This document shows positions 16,589 through 27,320 of a stretch of DNA of 64,000 nucleotides, one piece after another. Source of the DNA: Neomesorhizobium sp963726065 (lineage in GTDB: Bacteria; Pseudomonadota; Alphaproteobacteria; Rhizobiales; Rhizobiaceae); assembly GCA_963726065.1 (NCBI GenBank), contig CAVSAU010000013.1, positions 248,001-312,000 of the forward strand, written 5' to 3'. Positions within the stretch are counted from its first letter, which is position 1. The number at the start of each line of letters is the position of its first letter. Below the pieces are notes generated by a model. The model made no database searches, was not told where the DNA came from, and saw nothing but the letters and a program-made list of their open reading frames with translations. The position numbers and the translations under genes were made by a program.

Positions 16589-19096
16589 ATGCCGCCCGCC
16601 TCCAAACTCCATGCCTATCGCGCCAAGCGCGACTTCTCCAAAACGCGCGAGCCCGCCGGCCGCGATAGCGCCGACAGCGGCAACCGCTTCGTCGTGCACA
16701 AGCATCACGCGACCGCCGACCACTACGATCTGACGGCTGCAGGTCGGCGACGTGCTGAAGAGCTGGGCGGTGCCGAAGGGGCCCTCGCTCAATCCGGCCG
16801 ACAAGCGGCTGGCGGTCGAGACCGAGGACCATCCGCTCGAATATATCGACTTCGAGGGCGTCATCCCCGAAGGGCGAATATGGCGGCGGGCCGATGATCG
16901 TCTGGGACACCGGCGTCTGGGCGCCGATGGACGATGTCGAAAAGAGCCTGCGGACCGGCGCCTTCAAGTTCCGGCTGGCCGGCGAGAAGCTCAATGGCGG
17001 CTGGATGCTGGCGCGGCTGAAGCCGAAGCCCGGCGAGGACAGCAAGAAGCAACTGGCTGCTGTTCAAGGAGCACGACCTCGCCGCCGACGACGACGGTCG
17101 ACATCCTCGACGCGCGGCCGGAAAGCGTCAAATCCGGCCGGCGGATCGAGGAACTGGTCGAGAAGCCGAAGCCGGCGCCCAGACCCGGCGGCGCTGAAGC
17201 CCGGCGCGCTGCCCGGCGCGGTGCAAGGCGCCGGCCGCCGGCGCGGATCGAGCCGCAGCTTGCCACGCAGGCGGCCGATCCGCCGCACGGCGACGGCACC
17301 GGAGAGACTGGCTGCACGAGATCAAGTTCGACGGCTACCGCACCATGGCGCATGTCTCGGACGGCGCGGTGCGGCTGATCACCCGCAGCGGCCTCGACTG
17401 GACGAAGCGCTACGGCGACCTGCCGGAGGCCTTCCGCCGCTGCCGTGCCGCGAGGCCATCATCGACGGCGAGATCGTCGTGCTCGACGAGAAGGGCATCA
17501 GCCGCTTCGCGCTGCTGCAGGACGCGCTGTCCGACGGGCGCCGGCAACAAGCTGGTCTTCTACGCCTTCGACCTGCTCTATCTCGACGGCTGGGATCTCT
17601 GCCAAGGCGCCGCTCGAAGAGCGCAAGGCGCTGCTGTCGCAATTGCTGGCCGGCGCATGTCAGCGGCCGCTCGGCGATCCAGCTCAGCGACCATGTCGCG
17701 GGCGACGGGCAGGGCGCTCTACGAGCGGGCGTCGGAGCTGGGGCTCGAAGGGATCGTCTCGAAGCGCGCCTCGGCGCCCTACCAGAGCGGCCGCTCGAAG
17801 ACCTGGACCAAGACCAAGGCGCTGCAACGTCGGCGACTTCGTCATCGCCGGCTACACCACGTCGGAGGCCGCCGAAGGGCTCGCCGCGCTGGCGCTCGGC
17901 GAATGGGTGGACGGCGAACTGCAGTATCGCGGCAAGGTCGGCACCGGCTTCGACGCCGCAACGCTGCGCGCACCTGCTCGACGCGGCTGGAGCCGCTGCG
18001 GGCGGGCGCGACCAAGCTCGACGGCGCGCCCGAAGGACATGATCTGGGTGCGGCCGGTGCTTTCGGCGCATATCCACTATGCCAACCGCACCACCGACAA
18101 TGCGCTGCGCCATGCCGTGTTCAAGGGGCTGCGCGACGTCGAACTGTCGACGCCCGTGCCGCACGCCGCGCAAGCGGCTGATCTCGGACGCCGACCTCGC
18201 GACCATCTGGGTCACCAATCCGACGCGGCGGCTGTTCGGCAAATCCGGTCCGACCAAGCTCGACATCGCGGTCTACTACGCGCTGGTCGGCGATTTCATG
18301 CTGCCGCACATTCTCGGCCGGCCGGTCTCGCTGGTGCGCTGCCCGACCGGCAAGCCGCAGGACTGCTTCTTCCAGCGCCACGCCTTCACCGGCATGCCGC
18401 CCTCGGTCGCGACCTTCGAGACCGACCAACTCCGAAGGCGAGAACCAAATCCTATCTCTCCGTCGAGGACGCCAAGGGCTATCTGGCGCTGGCGCAGTTC
18501 GGCGTCGTCGAGTTCCACACCTGGGGCACGACGCGCAAGCAGCTCGACAAGCCCGACCGCATCATCTTCGACCTCGATCCGGGCGAGGGCATCGCCTGGC
18601 GCGAGGTCGTCGAGGCGGCCGTGCACATCCGCGGCGAGCTCGAGGCGCTCGGCCTCGTCCCCTTCGTCAAGACCTCGGGCGGCAAGGGCATCCATGTCGT
18701 CGTGCCGGTCACGCCGAAAGCTCGACTGGAAGAAGGCGCACCAGGCGACCAGCGACATCGCCACGCGGCTCGCCGCCACGCGCGCCGCGACACCTTCACC
18801 ACGACCATGGGCAAGGACAACCGCAAGCGGCGGATCTTCATCGACTTCCACCGCAACGCGCGCAGCGCCACGTCGGCCGCGCCCTACTCGCTGCGCGCCC
18901 GCACCAACCTGCCGGCCTCGACGCCGCGTCGGCTGGAGCGATCTGGAATCCATCGACGCTCCGGAGGATTTGAATTATTCTTCGCTGCCGGGCCTGTTGG
19001 CCACATCCGGCGATCCCTGGGCCGATATTGACGAATTCGCTCGGGATTTGCCGGTATCTGTCGGCAGTCCGGGAAGTAAGTCGTATCGCCGCGTAG
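16589..19096 (+). CDS. ligD: ATP-dependent DNA ligase LigD, PE-Lig-Pol type (heavily frameshifted)
   Basis: LigD is the multifunctional enzyme of bacterial non-homologous end joining. Domain order is 3'-phosphoesterase (FVVHKHHATADHYDL, about 16690-16735; DWVVPKGPSLN-like sequence after), ATP-dependent ligase with the nucleotidyl lysine motif EIKFDGYRT at about 17320, and polymerase/primase (KLDIAVYYALVGDFMLPHIL, about 18260; VKTSGGKGIHVVVPV, about 18670). The restored length is about 835 residues, normal for this architecture. At least ten single-base frameshifts break the coding signal, roughly every 150 bases, with homology continuing across each. The exact stop is uncertain: TAG 19094 is near the expected end, but the last readable frame stays open to 19155. 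It leads an operon with ku. Confidence 0.9.
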
Positions 19097-19105
19097 GAGA
19101 CAATC

Positions 19106-19989
19106 ATGGCACCCAGGGCAAGTTGGAAGGGTTACCTCAAACTGAGTCTCGGTGAGCTGTCCGGTGCGGCTCTATCCGGCGACCAGCGCGAGCGAGCGCA
19201 TCAGCTTCAACCAGCTGCACAAGAAGACCCACAACCGCATCAACATGAAGCCGGTCGATCCCGAGCTCGGGCTGGTCGAGCGCTCGGACCTCGTCAAGGG
19301 CTACGAATACGAGGACAAGCAGTACATCATCATCGAGGATTCCGACCTCGAGGCGGTGCGGATCGAATCCAACCACACGATGAACATCGAGGCCTTCGTC
19401 GACGAAGGCGTCGGTCGACGTGATCTACCAGGACGCGCCCTATTATCTGGCGCCCGACGGCGCGATGGCCGAGGAGACCTTCGTCGTGCTGCGCGAGGCG
19501 ATGCGCAAATCCGGCAAGCTGGCGATCGCCCGGCTGGTGCTGTCGAGCCGCGAGCGCGTGGTCACCATCGGCGCGCGCGAGAACGGCATGTTCGTCTGCA
19601 CGCTGCGCAATCCCAACGAGGTGCGCGGCACCGCCGAATATTTCGGCAACATCCCGGTCGGCAAGCCCGATCCCGAAATGCTGCAGCTCGCCGAGGCGCT
19701 GATCGAGCAGAAGGAAACGACGTTCGATCCGAAGAACTACGAGGATCGCTACGAGGTCGCGCTGATGAACATGATCCGCGAGAAGCTGAAGGGCCACAAG
19801 CCGATCATCGCGGCGGCGCCCGAGCGCGGCAATGTCATCAACCTGATGGATGCGCTGAAGGCCAGCCTGTCGCAGGCCAAGCCGCCGGCCAAGAGCAAGA
19901 GCAAGGCCGAGCCGGTGCCGAGAAGCCGGCTGCCAAGGCCGGTCGCCGCAGCGGTCGGCGGCAAGGCGCCGCCAAGAGGCAAGAAGTGA
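19106..19989 (+). CDS. ku: Ku DNA end-binding protein (frameshifted)
   Basis: Bacterial Ku forms a homodimeric ring on DNA ends and recruits LigD. ATG 19106 (MAPRASWKGYLKLSLGEL) has GTAGGAGA nine bases upstream. The typical Ku blocks CPVRLYPATSASERISFNQL, RVD-like EYEDKQYIIIEDSDLEAV, IYQDAPYYLAPDG and ETFVVLREAMRKSGKLA follow after frame changes near 19160 and 19415. The C-terminal tail from about residue 245 is rich in Lys, Ala and Pro, as in rhizobial Ku proteins where it aids LigD stimulation. Its stop overlaps the next start (GTGA), so the two are translationally coupled. Confidence 0.93.
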
Positions 19990-21082
19990 CGGCAGTCGCC
20001 GGCAAGACCTTCGGCATCGTCGGCGCGCTGGCGGCATTCCCGCGACGGCTGGCGGCGCGGGAAGTCGAGCGGCAGCAGGGCAGTCTGAGGCGCGGCGTCA
20101 CGCGCCGCACCACGCATCTCGTGTTCGGCCGCACGCTGCTCGACAAGGCAGGCGACGCCGAGATCGAGGCGCGCTTCGACGCCGAGCGCCAGGCCGGCCG
20201 GCGCCTGCTCAGCGAGAACGGCTTTCTGCGCCTGCTCGGCCTGGTGCAAGGCGCCGGACGCGTCGGCGCTGACGCGGCAGTCGCTGCTCGACCAGTCGCG
20301 GCTGTCGCCGCGCGCCTTCGATCTCCTGTCGCTGTTCGATGCCTTCGAGCACGACGCCGAGCCCTATTCCTTCCGCGACCTGATCCTGGCCCGGAAATAT
20401 GCCGGGCTGATCGCCGGCGGCGCCGACTGGAGCGCGATCGCCCGCTCGGTCCACCGCTCCGGGCCGGTCGCCTCGCTCACCGCGCAAGTCGCTGCATGTC
20501 GGCGGCGCGCGACGCGATCTATGCGCGCCGCGGCGACGGCCTGAGCGAGCTCGACGGCCAGATGCTGTTCGATCTCGGATCGCCCGACGACGCCGAGCTC
20601 GAGGAGCTTTTCGCGGAGGCCGAGGCGGCCGAGGCGGAGGGCCGCTACGACGAGGCCGCGGCACTTCTACCAGCGCTGCCTGGCCATCGATCCCGGCGAC
20701 TCCGTCGCCGCCTTCAACCGCGCCAACTGCCTGCGCGCCGCCGGCCGGCCAGGCCGAGGCCGCGCATGACTATGCGCGCGCCATCAAGCTCGACCCGGGC
20801 TTCGTCGAGGCCTGGTTCAACCTCGCCGGGCTGATGGGCGAGCGCGGCACGTGCCGATGCCGCGCGCCGGCATCTGCAGAAGGCGATCGCGCTCGACGGC
20901 GACTATGCCGACGCCGTCTTCAACCTCGCCAAGCTCGAATTCGATGCCGGCAATCTCGCCGAGGCGCGGCGCTGGTGGGCGCGCTATCTCGAGCTCGACA
21001 GCCACGTCGGAATGGGCGCGCACCGCCGCGCGCGGCATCCAGTTCGTCGACCTGCAGCTCAGCGCAGAAGACGGCAGGCTGA
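19986..21082 (+). CDS. BRCT / MerR-like / TPR protein coupled to ku (frameshifted)
   Basis: The N-terminus, GKTFGIVGALAAF...GVTRRTTHLVFGRTLL (about residues 5-50), has the pattern of a BRCT domain. The middle, about residues 110-160, contains EPYSFRDLILARKYAGLIAG, which resembles the helix-turn-helix of MerR regulators. The C-terminal half (from about residue 215) holds TPR repeats such as GRYDEAAALYQRCLAIDPGD and AHDYARAIKLDPGFVEAWFN. The GTG start at 19986 overlaps the ku stop. At least five frameshifts occur (near 20265, 20485, 20660, 20745, 20850, 21015). The function is unknown; BRCT domains bind DNA-repair partners, and the position inside the NHEJ operon suggests an accessory repair or scaffolding role. 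Confidence 0.78.
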
Positions 21083-21083
21083 G

Positions 21084-21728
21084 GTGGCAACGTCATTCCT
21101 GTTCGACGGCCCGGACGACGCACGCCGTCACGATCCTGCTCGCGCACGGCGCCGGCGCGCCGATGGATTCGGCGTCGATGACCGCGACGGCCAAGGCGCT
21201 GGCCGCCGCCGGCTTCCGCGTCGCCCGCTTCGAGTTCGGCTACATGGCGCGCCGCCGCACATCGGCGAGCCGCAAGCCGCCGCCGCGCGCCGAGACGCTC
21301 AATCCCGGAATACACGGCGGCGATCGCCGAGCTCGCCGCCAAGGGCCCGCTCATCATCGGCGGCAAGTCGATGGGCGGCCGCGTCGCCAGCATGGTCGCC
21401 GACGAGCTGTACGCCGCGGGCAAGATCGCCGGGCTGCTCTGCCTCGGCTATCCGTTCCATCCGCCGGCCAAGCCGAGCAGCTGCGCACCAAGCACCTCGC
21501 CGGGCTGAAGACGCCGACGCTGATCTGCCAGGGCACGCGCGACGAGTTCGGCACCCGCGACGAGGTCGCCGGCTACGCGCTCTCGGACAGGATCGAGATG
21601 CTCTGGCTCGAGGACGGCGACCACGACCTCAAGCCGCGCAAGAGCGTTTCCGGCTTCTCGGCCGCCGATCATCTGAAGACGCATGGCCGAGCGGTCGGCG
21701 GCGTGGGCCGGACGCATCACGTGCCTGA
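21084..21728 (+). CDS. Alpha/beta hydrolase of the NHEJ operon (frameshifted)
   Basis: A protein of about 213 residues with the oxyanion region ILLAHGAGAPMDS, the nucleophile elbow IIGGKSMGGRVAS (GxSxG with Ser in GKSMGG), a likely acid in CQGTRDEFG and the catalytic His in LEDGDHDLKPRK. It resembles the KANL3/Tex30-like alpha/beta hydrolases. The GTG start at 21084 is two bases after the stop of the TPR protein. Frameshifts lie near 21115, 21255, 21310 and 21470. Substrate unknown; a link with DNA repair is suggested only by operon position. Confidence 0.82.
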   Translation: MATSFLFDGPDDARRHDPARARRRRADGFGVDDRDGQGAGRRRLPRRPLRVRLHGAPPHIGEPQAAAARRDAQSRNTRRRSPSSPPRARSSSAASRWAAASPAWSPTSCTPRARSPGCSASAIRSIRRPSRAAAHQAPRRAEDADADLPGHARRVRHPRRGRRLRALGQDRDALARGRRPRPQAAQERFRLLGRRSSEDAWPSGRRRGPDASRA

Positions 21729-21739
21729 GGCGCGGCCGC

Positions 21740-22516
21740 ATGAAGATCGCCACCTTCAACATCAACAACATCAACAGGCGGCTGCGACATCCTGCTCGCC
21801 TGGCTGGCCGCGGCCAAGCCCGACGTCGTCTGCCTGCAGGAGCTGAAGGCGACGGACCGGCAGTTTCCGCGCGCGGCGATCGAGGCGGCCGGCTACGGCG
21901 CGGTCTGGCGCGGGCAGTCGACCTGGAACGGCGTCGCCATCCTGGCGCGCGGCGGCGAGCCGGTGCTGACCCGCGACGAGCTGCCCGGCGATCCGTCCGA
22001 CACGCAGAGCCGCTACATCGAGGCGGCGGTCAACGGCGTCCTCGTCGCCTGCGCTCTATGCGCCCAACGGCAATCCGCAGCCCGGCCCGAAATTCGACTA
22101 CAAGCTCGCCTGGCACGAGCGGCTCGACGGCGCATGCCGCCGAGCTGTTCGCGACCGGCCTGCCGGTCGTGCTGGCCGGCGACTACAACATCGTGCCGGA
22201 GCCGCGCGACATCTACCCGACCAGCTCCTATGACGACAACGCGCTGGTGCAGCCGGAAAGCCGCGCCGCCTTCCGGCGCCTGCTCGAGCAGGGCTGGGTC
22301 GACGCGATCCGCAAGATGCATCCGAAGGAGACGGTCTATACGTTCTGGGACTACCGGCGGAACCGCTGGCAGCGCGACGCCGGCCTGCGGCTCGACCACC
22401 TGCTGCTCAGCAAGAAGCTGGCGCGCCGGCTGACCGATGCCGGCGTCGACCGCGAGGTGCGCGGCCTCGAAGACGCCAGCGACCATGCGCCGGTGTGGGC
22501 CGAATCGAAGGACTGA
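21740..22516 (+). CDS. xthA: Exonuclease III / AP endonuclease family protein (frameshifted)
   Basis: A Mg-dependent nuclease of the exonuclease-endonuclease-phosphatase fold, about 258 residues. Visible are MKIATFNINNINRRL at the start, VVCLQELKATDRQFP with the metal-binding Glu, GDYNIVPEPRDIYP (the GDxN motif), and the C-terminal LRLDHLLLSKKLA and DASDHAPVWAE (the SDH motif). Frameshifts lie near 21785, 22050 and 22130. It repairs abasic sites and trims 3' ends, which fits its place at the end of the ligD-ku operon. It faces exoZ tail to tail, six bases apart. Confidence 0.92.
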   Translation: MKIATFNINNINRRLRHPARLAGRGQARRRLPAGAEGDGPAVSARGDRGGRLRRGLARAVDLERRRHPGARRRAGADPRRAARRSVRHAEPLHRGGGQRRPRRLRSMRPTAIRSPARNSTTSSPGTSGSTAHAAELFATGLPVVLAGDYNIVPEPRDIYPTSSYDDNALVQPESRAAFRRLLEQGWVDAIRKMHPKETVYTFWDYRRNRWQRDAGLRLDHLLLSKKLARRLTDAGVDREVRGLEDASDHAPVWAESKD

Positions 22517-22522
22517 CCCTCG

Positions 22523-23568
22523 TCAGCCCTTGCCGCCAACGGAACTGCCCTGAAGCGCTGTTTTCCTGCCCGGCCAGCGAAATTCGCCCTTCACCATGCG
22601 GGCAATGGGTTTTTCGATGAGTTCGTAAGCCGCAGCCCCGAGTGCCGTGCCGAAAACCACACCGGCAACCACCAGCAGCGGGCTCGGCGCCGAAAGCAGA
22701 TTGCCGCACTTGACGACCACCGAAATCGCCAGCGTGTGCCAGAGATAGATCGAATAGGAACTGTCGCCGAGATAGTTCAATACGGCGCTGTGTCCCGAGC
22801 GACTGCCGCCGCGCTCGAGGATCAGCACGCCGGTCGACCAGCGCTGCGGCCAGCGGACCGCAGAGCCACTCGTCGAAAGCCGATGCCGGTGATGCCGATG
22901 AAGGCAAATCCGCCCAGCCCGACGGCGATCCCAGGCGACGCCGAATGCCGGCGCCGGCAGACCCGCCCGCGAGCCACCAGTTTGCCGATGAAGGCGCCGA
23001 GCAGGAATTCCAGCATCGATCGGCCTGGTGTAGGTGGCGAAGAATCGGGTCCTGAGGTGCGAACAGAATGCCGACAAGTGTCAGCGCCAGCAAAGACGCC
23101 GGTCATGGCCGGCAGACGCCATTTGCGCCGGCAGCAGCAGCGAGAGCGCGAAGACGGCGTAGAAGAACATCTCGTAGTTCAGCGTCCAGCCCTGAACCAG
23201 GACCGGCCAGATCTCGCCGTTGCTCGGCGAGCGGTGACGGGATGAAGAACAGCGAGCCAGAACATGTTGCCGAGCGTGAGCATCAGATTCGGGAACAGGC
23301 CGGCCAGCCCGCCGGCGACCATGACGCCGGTGACGATCCAGTAGAGCGGCGCGATGCGCTCCAGCCGATCGCGCAGAATGCGCGCGGGAGTCAGCGCGCC
23401 TGCGCGTCGGCGATGACCCACATGATGAAGCCGCTGATGACGAAGAAGACGTCGACGCCGGCCGCGCCGATGGCGAAATGGTCGCCGGTGCGCTCGGCCG
23501 CGTGGAAGACGACCACCGCCAGCGCCGCGAAGCGCGCGCAGATACTGGATGCCGTGGAGCTTGTTCAT
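22523..23568 (-). CDS. exoZ: Acyltransferase 3 family protein, ExoZ-like (frameshifted)
   Basis: An integral-membrane O-acetyltransferase of about 345 residues. The N-terminal MNKLHGIQYLRAL, followed by the VVFHAAER-type motif with the conserved His and VDVFFVISGFIMWV, is diagnostic of the acyltransferase 3 family; about ten hydrophobic segments follow. In S. meliloti ExoZ adds acetyl groups to succinoglycan, and this gene occupies the same place, next to exoQ. Frameshifts fall near 23510, 23400, 23240, 23100, 23030 and 22860. Its ATG overlaps the exoQ stop (ATGA). Confidence 0.85.
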
Positions 23569-24863
23569 CGGCAGTCCTGGCTGTCAGGCTCGCCAAGATC
23601 GCGCTTCGAGGCGGCGAGCGCCGGGACCGGAATCGGCCGCGGCTGTTTCGTCGCCAGCAAGCAGCCGGCCGCGTAGTAGAGCAGGAACGAGCCGATGACG
23701 TAGGGATGGATGACGTCGACTTCGAAGAAGGAGCGGACCACCAGCATCAGCGACGATGCCGAACAGCAGAAGCGAGTCCTCGTTGCGCCGCTCCGTCAGC
23801 AGGCGCTATCAGATGCCCGCGCAGGACGCCGACGCATCACCATGACCAGCAGCACCAGCCCGACGAACCGAGTTCGACCAGCACCTCGATGTAGGTGTTG
23901 TGGAAGTGGAAACCGCTGCGCGCGGATGTAGAACTCTTCCCAGAGCCGCTCGGCTTCGGAGAAGCCCTGCACCCAATAGGCCTGGTAGCCGACGCCGACG
24001 ACCGGCGTCTCGCCGACCGCCCGCAATCCTTCCGCCCAGAGATAGGTCCGTCCGGTCAGCGTCGCATCCTTGCCGAAGGCGCCGAGCACGCAGGTCGATG
24101 CCGCCGACATTGAGCGCGCACGACGGCGACGCAGCAGCAGCGAGGATCAACCCGACCAGAAACAGCCTTTTCCGGTGCGCGGCGCAAGCAGCAGCACGAG
24201 TGCGATGCCGGCACATGACGGCCAAGCGTCACGGCAGTCGCGATGATCGACGTCGCCGATTGCGAGGCGAACAGCGCGTAGCCGGACAGTCCGCCCGACA
24301 CAGAGCGCCAGCAGCCGCCACAGGCCGCGCTCGCGCAGGATGAAAAGCGCCGGCGAAGGCGAAATAGATGCCGAGCGAGGCGAAGAAGCCGAGCTGGTTC
24401 TTCGAGGAGAAGGCGCCGACGAAACTGTAGCTGCCGTCGATGCGGATCGTAGTGGTAGACGCCGAACAGCAGCGAATAGAGGACGACGAGCATGACGCCA
24501 GCAAGCGCGCCGAGCGTCAGCGTCCGGACGTCGATGGTGCGCGCGGCGATCAGCGCGCAGACGATGTGTGAGAAATATTGCACGCCAGCGCGCGCCGTCA
24601 CGCCGGGCGCGGCCGACCAGAACACCGACAGGCAGGCGAACAGGCCGAAGGCCAAGGATCCAGCAGAATTTGGCGTAGTTGCCGAGCACCTGGCGATAGT
24701 CGACCAGCACCAGCGGCAGCCAGAGCGCATAATAGGCAAGGATCGAGACCTGGCCGAAACGCGCCGAATAGGCGAAGACGAAGATCGAGATCGCAATCGC
24801 GACGATGCCGTAACCAGAAGTTCTGGTCCGGTGATAACGCAGCGGCGATTTTGCGATCCTCAT
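23565..24863 (-). CDS. exoQ: ExoQ-like exopolysaccharide polymerase (O-antigen ligase family, frameshifted)
   Basis: A polytopic membrane protein of about 430 residues. The segment FACLSVFWSAAPGVTARAG and the block GAFSSKNQLGFFASLGIYF mark the Wzy_C/O-antigen ligase family. ExoQ polymerises succinoglycan octasaccharide units to high-molecular-weight polymer at the periplasmic face. The start at 24863 (MRIAKSPLRYHR) lies 24 bases after exoF and has only a weak Shine-Dalgarno. Frame breaks lie near 24660, 24450, 24345, 24215, 24110, 23920, 23870 and 23755. The order exoZ-Q-F-Y equals that of S. meliloti. Confidence 0.85.
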
Positions 24864-24887
24864 GGCGATCTGGCTCGATCTCGGCGA

Positions 24888-26182
24888 TCAGTTCGACTGC
24901 AGGCAGCCCGGCGAATGGCTGACCTTGACGACGTCGCCCGGCAGCACCGGGGTGCTTTCGTCGGCGCGATTTCGCCAGCCTTGCCATCCGTCTTCCGGAC
25001 GATGGTGAAAGTGGCCTGCGGCGGCGCCGTTGGCAGCGGCACTGCGGGCGGCCGCTTCCGGCGCCCTGGACCATCGCTTCGGCCATCAGGTCCCTGGTAC
25101 ATGGCGATCTTCAGCGTCAGCCCGTCGATGTCGGCCTCGGCCTGCTGGCGTCCTGGGCGGCCAGTTCGGCGTCCCGGTCGTTCTGCAGGTTGGTCGCGTC
25201 CTGCCCGGCCTTGCTGATGTCCTGCTTGGCGCGCAGCGACGCCGTGTCGATGTCGAGGACCTTGCCTTCCAGGTCGGCGATCTGCTGCTCGATGGTCAGC
25301 ACGCGCGCGTTCACCACCAGCCCCTGGTCGGCGAGATTGCCGATGCCCTTGAGTTCCTCGCGCGCCAGTTCGATCTGGCGCGTTCTGCGTCGCCGATCTT
25401 CTTCTCCAGCGAGGCAATCTCGTTCTGCAGCAGCTTCTTCAGATCCTCGATCGCCGTCAGCTGCAGCCGCATGCGTCTGGTCGCGCGTCTGCATGATCGA
25501 CGTCTCGTCGGCGATCAGCTTCTGGCCATCGGCTTGACATCCTGCAATTCTTTCGGCACTTCGATCTCGATCCTTGCCTTCCATCTCGGCCAGCAGCCGC
25601 GCACGCTTGGCATAGAGCCGGTTGCGCTCGGCGACATAGACATCATGGTTGCCCTCTGCGGTGATGAAGTCGCGCTCGACACGCTGGGCGCCCTCCGGGG
25701 TTCGCCGCAATCCGCCGGCAAGGCTGACTGCCTTCAGCACCGTCAGGTCGGGCGACATAGGGATATTGGCCGGGGGTCTGCACGTCGCCGGAGATGAAGA
25801 TCGGGCGGAACTCGGCGAGTTCGACCGAAGCATCGGGCCGGTCGAGAAGACCGAATTTCTGCTGCAACTGGTCGCCGATGGTCTTGGCGATCTCGGCGGT
25901 CGTCTTGCCGGCGGCCGGCGTCTCGCCGATGAACGGCAGGGACAGCTTGCCCGAGGCGCCGACCGTGTAGTCGCCACTGATCGCCGACCAGTCGCGGAAC
26001 GCGCCTTCGGCGGTTTGCCACTCGACGACGCGGATGCGCAGCTTGTCCATGACGCCGAGCTGGTATTCGGCGGCTTCGGCACGAAGCGGCGAAAGCATCA
26101 GGAAGAAAGCCGCAATCAGGAAAAAGGCCGCCGAAAGGCGGCGGGGATCCTGCAGTGGCTGGCGCGTTCTCAGTTCTGTCAT
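24888..26182 (-). CDS. exoF: ExoF-like polysaccharide export protein (frameshifted)
   Basis: An outer-membrane/periplasmic polysaccharide export protein of about 430 residues. After a signal-like segment (AAFFLIAAFFLMLSPLRAEA) comes the Wza-type export domain: YQLGVMDKLRIRVVEW, GDYTVGASGKLSLPFIGE and FISGDVQTPGQYPY. A long coiled coil follows (about residues 170-330, e.g. REELKGIGNLADQGLV, TIEQQIADLEGKVLDID). The end reads STPVLPGDVVKVSHSPGCLQ at TGA 24888. Frameshifts lie near 25775, 25575, 25525, 25475, 25385, 25150, 25090 and 24970. In S. meliloti ExoF is needed for succinoglycan assembly and export. The start at 26182 (MTELRTRQPL) gives the signal peptide. Confidence 0.87.
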
Positions 26183-26250
26183 CGTTACCAATTCCGAATT
26201 GGCGGGGCGTCCCCGATAGCGGGTCGGCGCTCCGCCTTGCAAAGCGCGGC

Positions 26251-26931
26251 TCAGTAGCTGCCGCGCGACAGGCAGACCGCCGGAATCGTCTTCAGGATGA
26301 TGCGGACGTCGGCGGCAAGCGACCAGTTTTCGACGTAGTGGCGGTCGAACGCCACACGCGCCTCGTAGGAGACGTCGTTGCGACCGCTGACCTGCCACAG
26401 ACCGGTCAGGCCCGGCCGCGACTTCAGGTAGTAGTGGGCCGCGCCGCCATAGAGTTCCAGCTCGTCCACGACGACTGGCCGCGGGCCGACGATGCTCATC
26501 TCGCCACGCAGGATGTTGATGATCTGCGGCAGCTCGTCGAGGCTGAGTTTGCGCAGCACGGCGCCGACGCGTGTCACGCGCGGATCGTTCTGCAGCTTGC
26601 GCGTGGCCGCCATTCCTCGCGGGCTTCCGGATTGCGGCTGAAATGGGCGGCCAGCACCTGGTCGCCGTTCTCGCATCATGGTGCGGAACTTCAGGCAGTG
26701 GAAAAACTCGCCGTTGCGGCCGACCCGGCGGTGGCCGTAGAAAACGCAACCGCCGTCCGAGCATTTCACCAGCAGCGCGATCATCAGGAAGAGCGGGCTG
26801 AGCAGGACGAGCCCAGCTGCCGCGCCGACGATGTCGAAGCCGCGCTTCAGCGCTCCGCCGATCGGCGGATGCCGGCGTGCGTCCATTTTGTCAGAGTAGG
26901 CCAGATTGACCGTTCTGGCGGCATTTTTCAT
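26251..26931 (-). CDS. exoY: ExoY-like undecaprenyl-phosphate galactose phosphotransferase
   Basis: The priming enzyme of succinoglycan synthesis: it transfers galactose-1-phosphate from UDP-galactose to the lipid carrier. The 226-residue product has one N-terminal membrane segment (GFDIVGAAAGLVLLSPLFLM), then YGHRRVGRNGEFFHCLKFRT, LRKLSLDELPQIINILRGEM, SIVGPRPVVVDELELYG and RPGLTGLWQVSGRND, the core of the bacterial sugar transferase family. The start at 26931 (MKNAARTVNL) has TGGAGCCGC upstream. A pair of compensating frameshifts scrambles about 20 residues around 26600-26665. Expression in S. meliloti is set post-transcriptionally by ExoX, encoded divergently here too. Confidence 0.93.
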   Translation of the reverse strand: MKNAARTVNLAYSDKMDARRHPPIGGALKRGFDIVGAAAGLVLLSPLFLMIALLVKCSDGGCVFYGHRRVGRNGEFFHCLKFRTMMRERRPGAGRPFQPQSGSPRGMAATRKLQNDPRVTRVGAVLRKLSLDELPQIINILRGEMSIVGPRPVVVDELELYGGAAHYYLKSRPGLTGLWQVSGRNDVSYEARVAFDRHYVENWSLAADVRIILKTIPAVCLSRGSY

Positions 26932-26981
26932 GACGCGGCTCCAGTGGATGAAAGATTGACATAAGGGTACCAGAAAAATTG

Positions 26982-26991
26982 TGCACCGCAA
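26982..26991 (-). promoter_or_regulatory. Candidate exo operator upstream of exoY
   Basis: TTGCGGTGCA on the minus strand, 50 bases upstream of the exoY start codon. It differs by one base from the sequence found upstream of exoX, exoK and exoL. Confidence 0.4.
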
Positions 26992-27310
26992 CATCCCGTT
27001 GGATGCGGGCGCCATAACCGCTATATATTTGCGATCAAAGTTGGGCGGAAACAGGTATATGATTCATATTTTGTGACAAAGCGACACAAACCGTAACATT
27101 GATGTCTACTTTGTGGCACATGCAATTCTACATGTTATATCGATGTATTCACGATATTTATCAAATTTATCCCACTACCTGAAATATATACTATTTAAAC
27201 CTAAAGAAAAGTTCTGAACGTATCAGAAAATGATTGAAACAGCTGAGACGTTTTCCTCACAACCGGATGCAGCGTAACCAAGAATTCGGCCGCTTCCTTG
27301 TTGTTTTCGG

Positions 27311-27320
27311 TTGCGCTGCA
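27311..27320 (+). promoter_or_regulatory. Candidate exo operator upstream of exoX
   Basis: TTGCGCTGCA, followed by ATATG, in the exoY-exoX intergenic region, about 250 bases upstream of the exoX start; identical over 10 bases to the sites before exoK and exoL. Confidence 0.35.

Noticed and set aside
16589..22516. The ligD-ku region as a decayed pseudogene island
   Set aside because: Homology is full length for all five genes and only single-base indels are seen; no large deletions or missing domains. Sequence error is the simpler reading.
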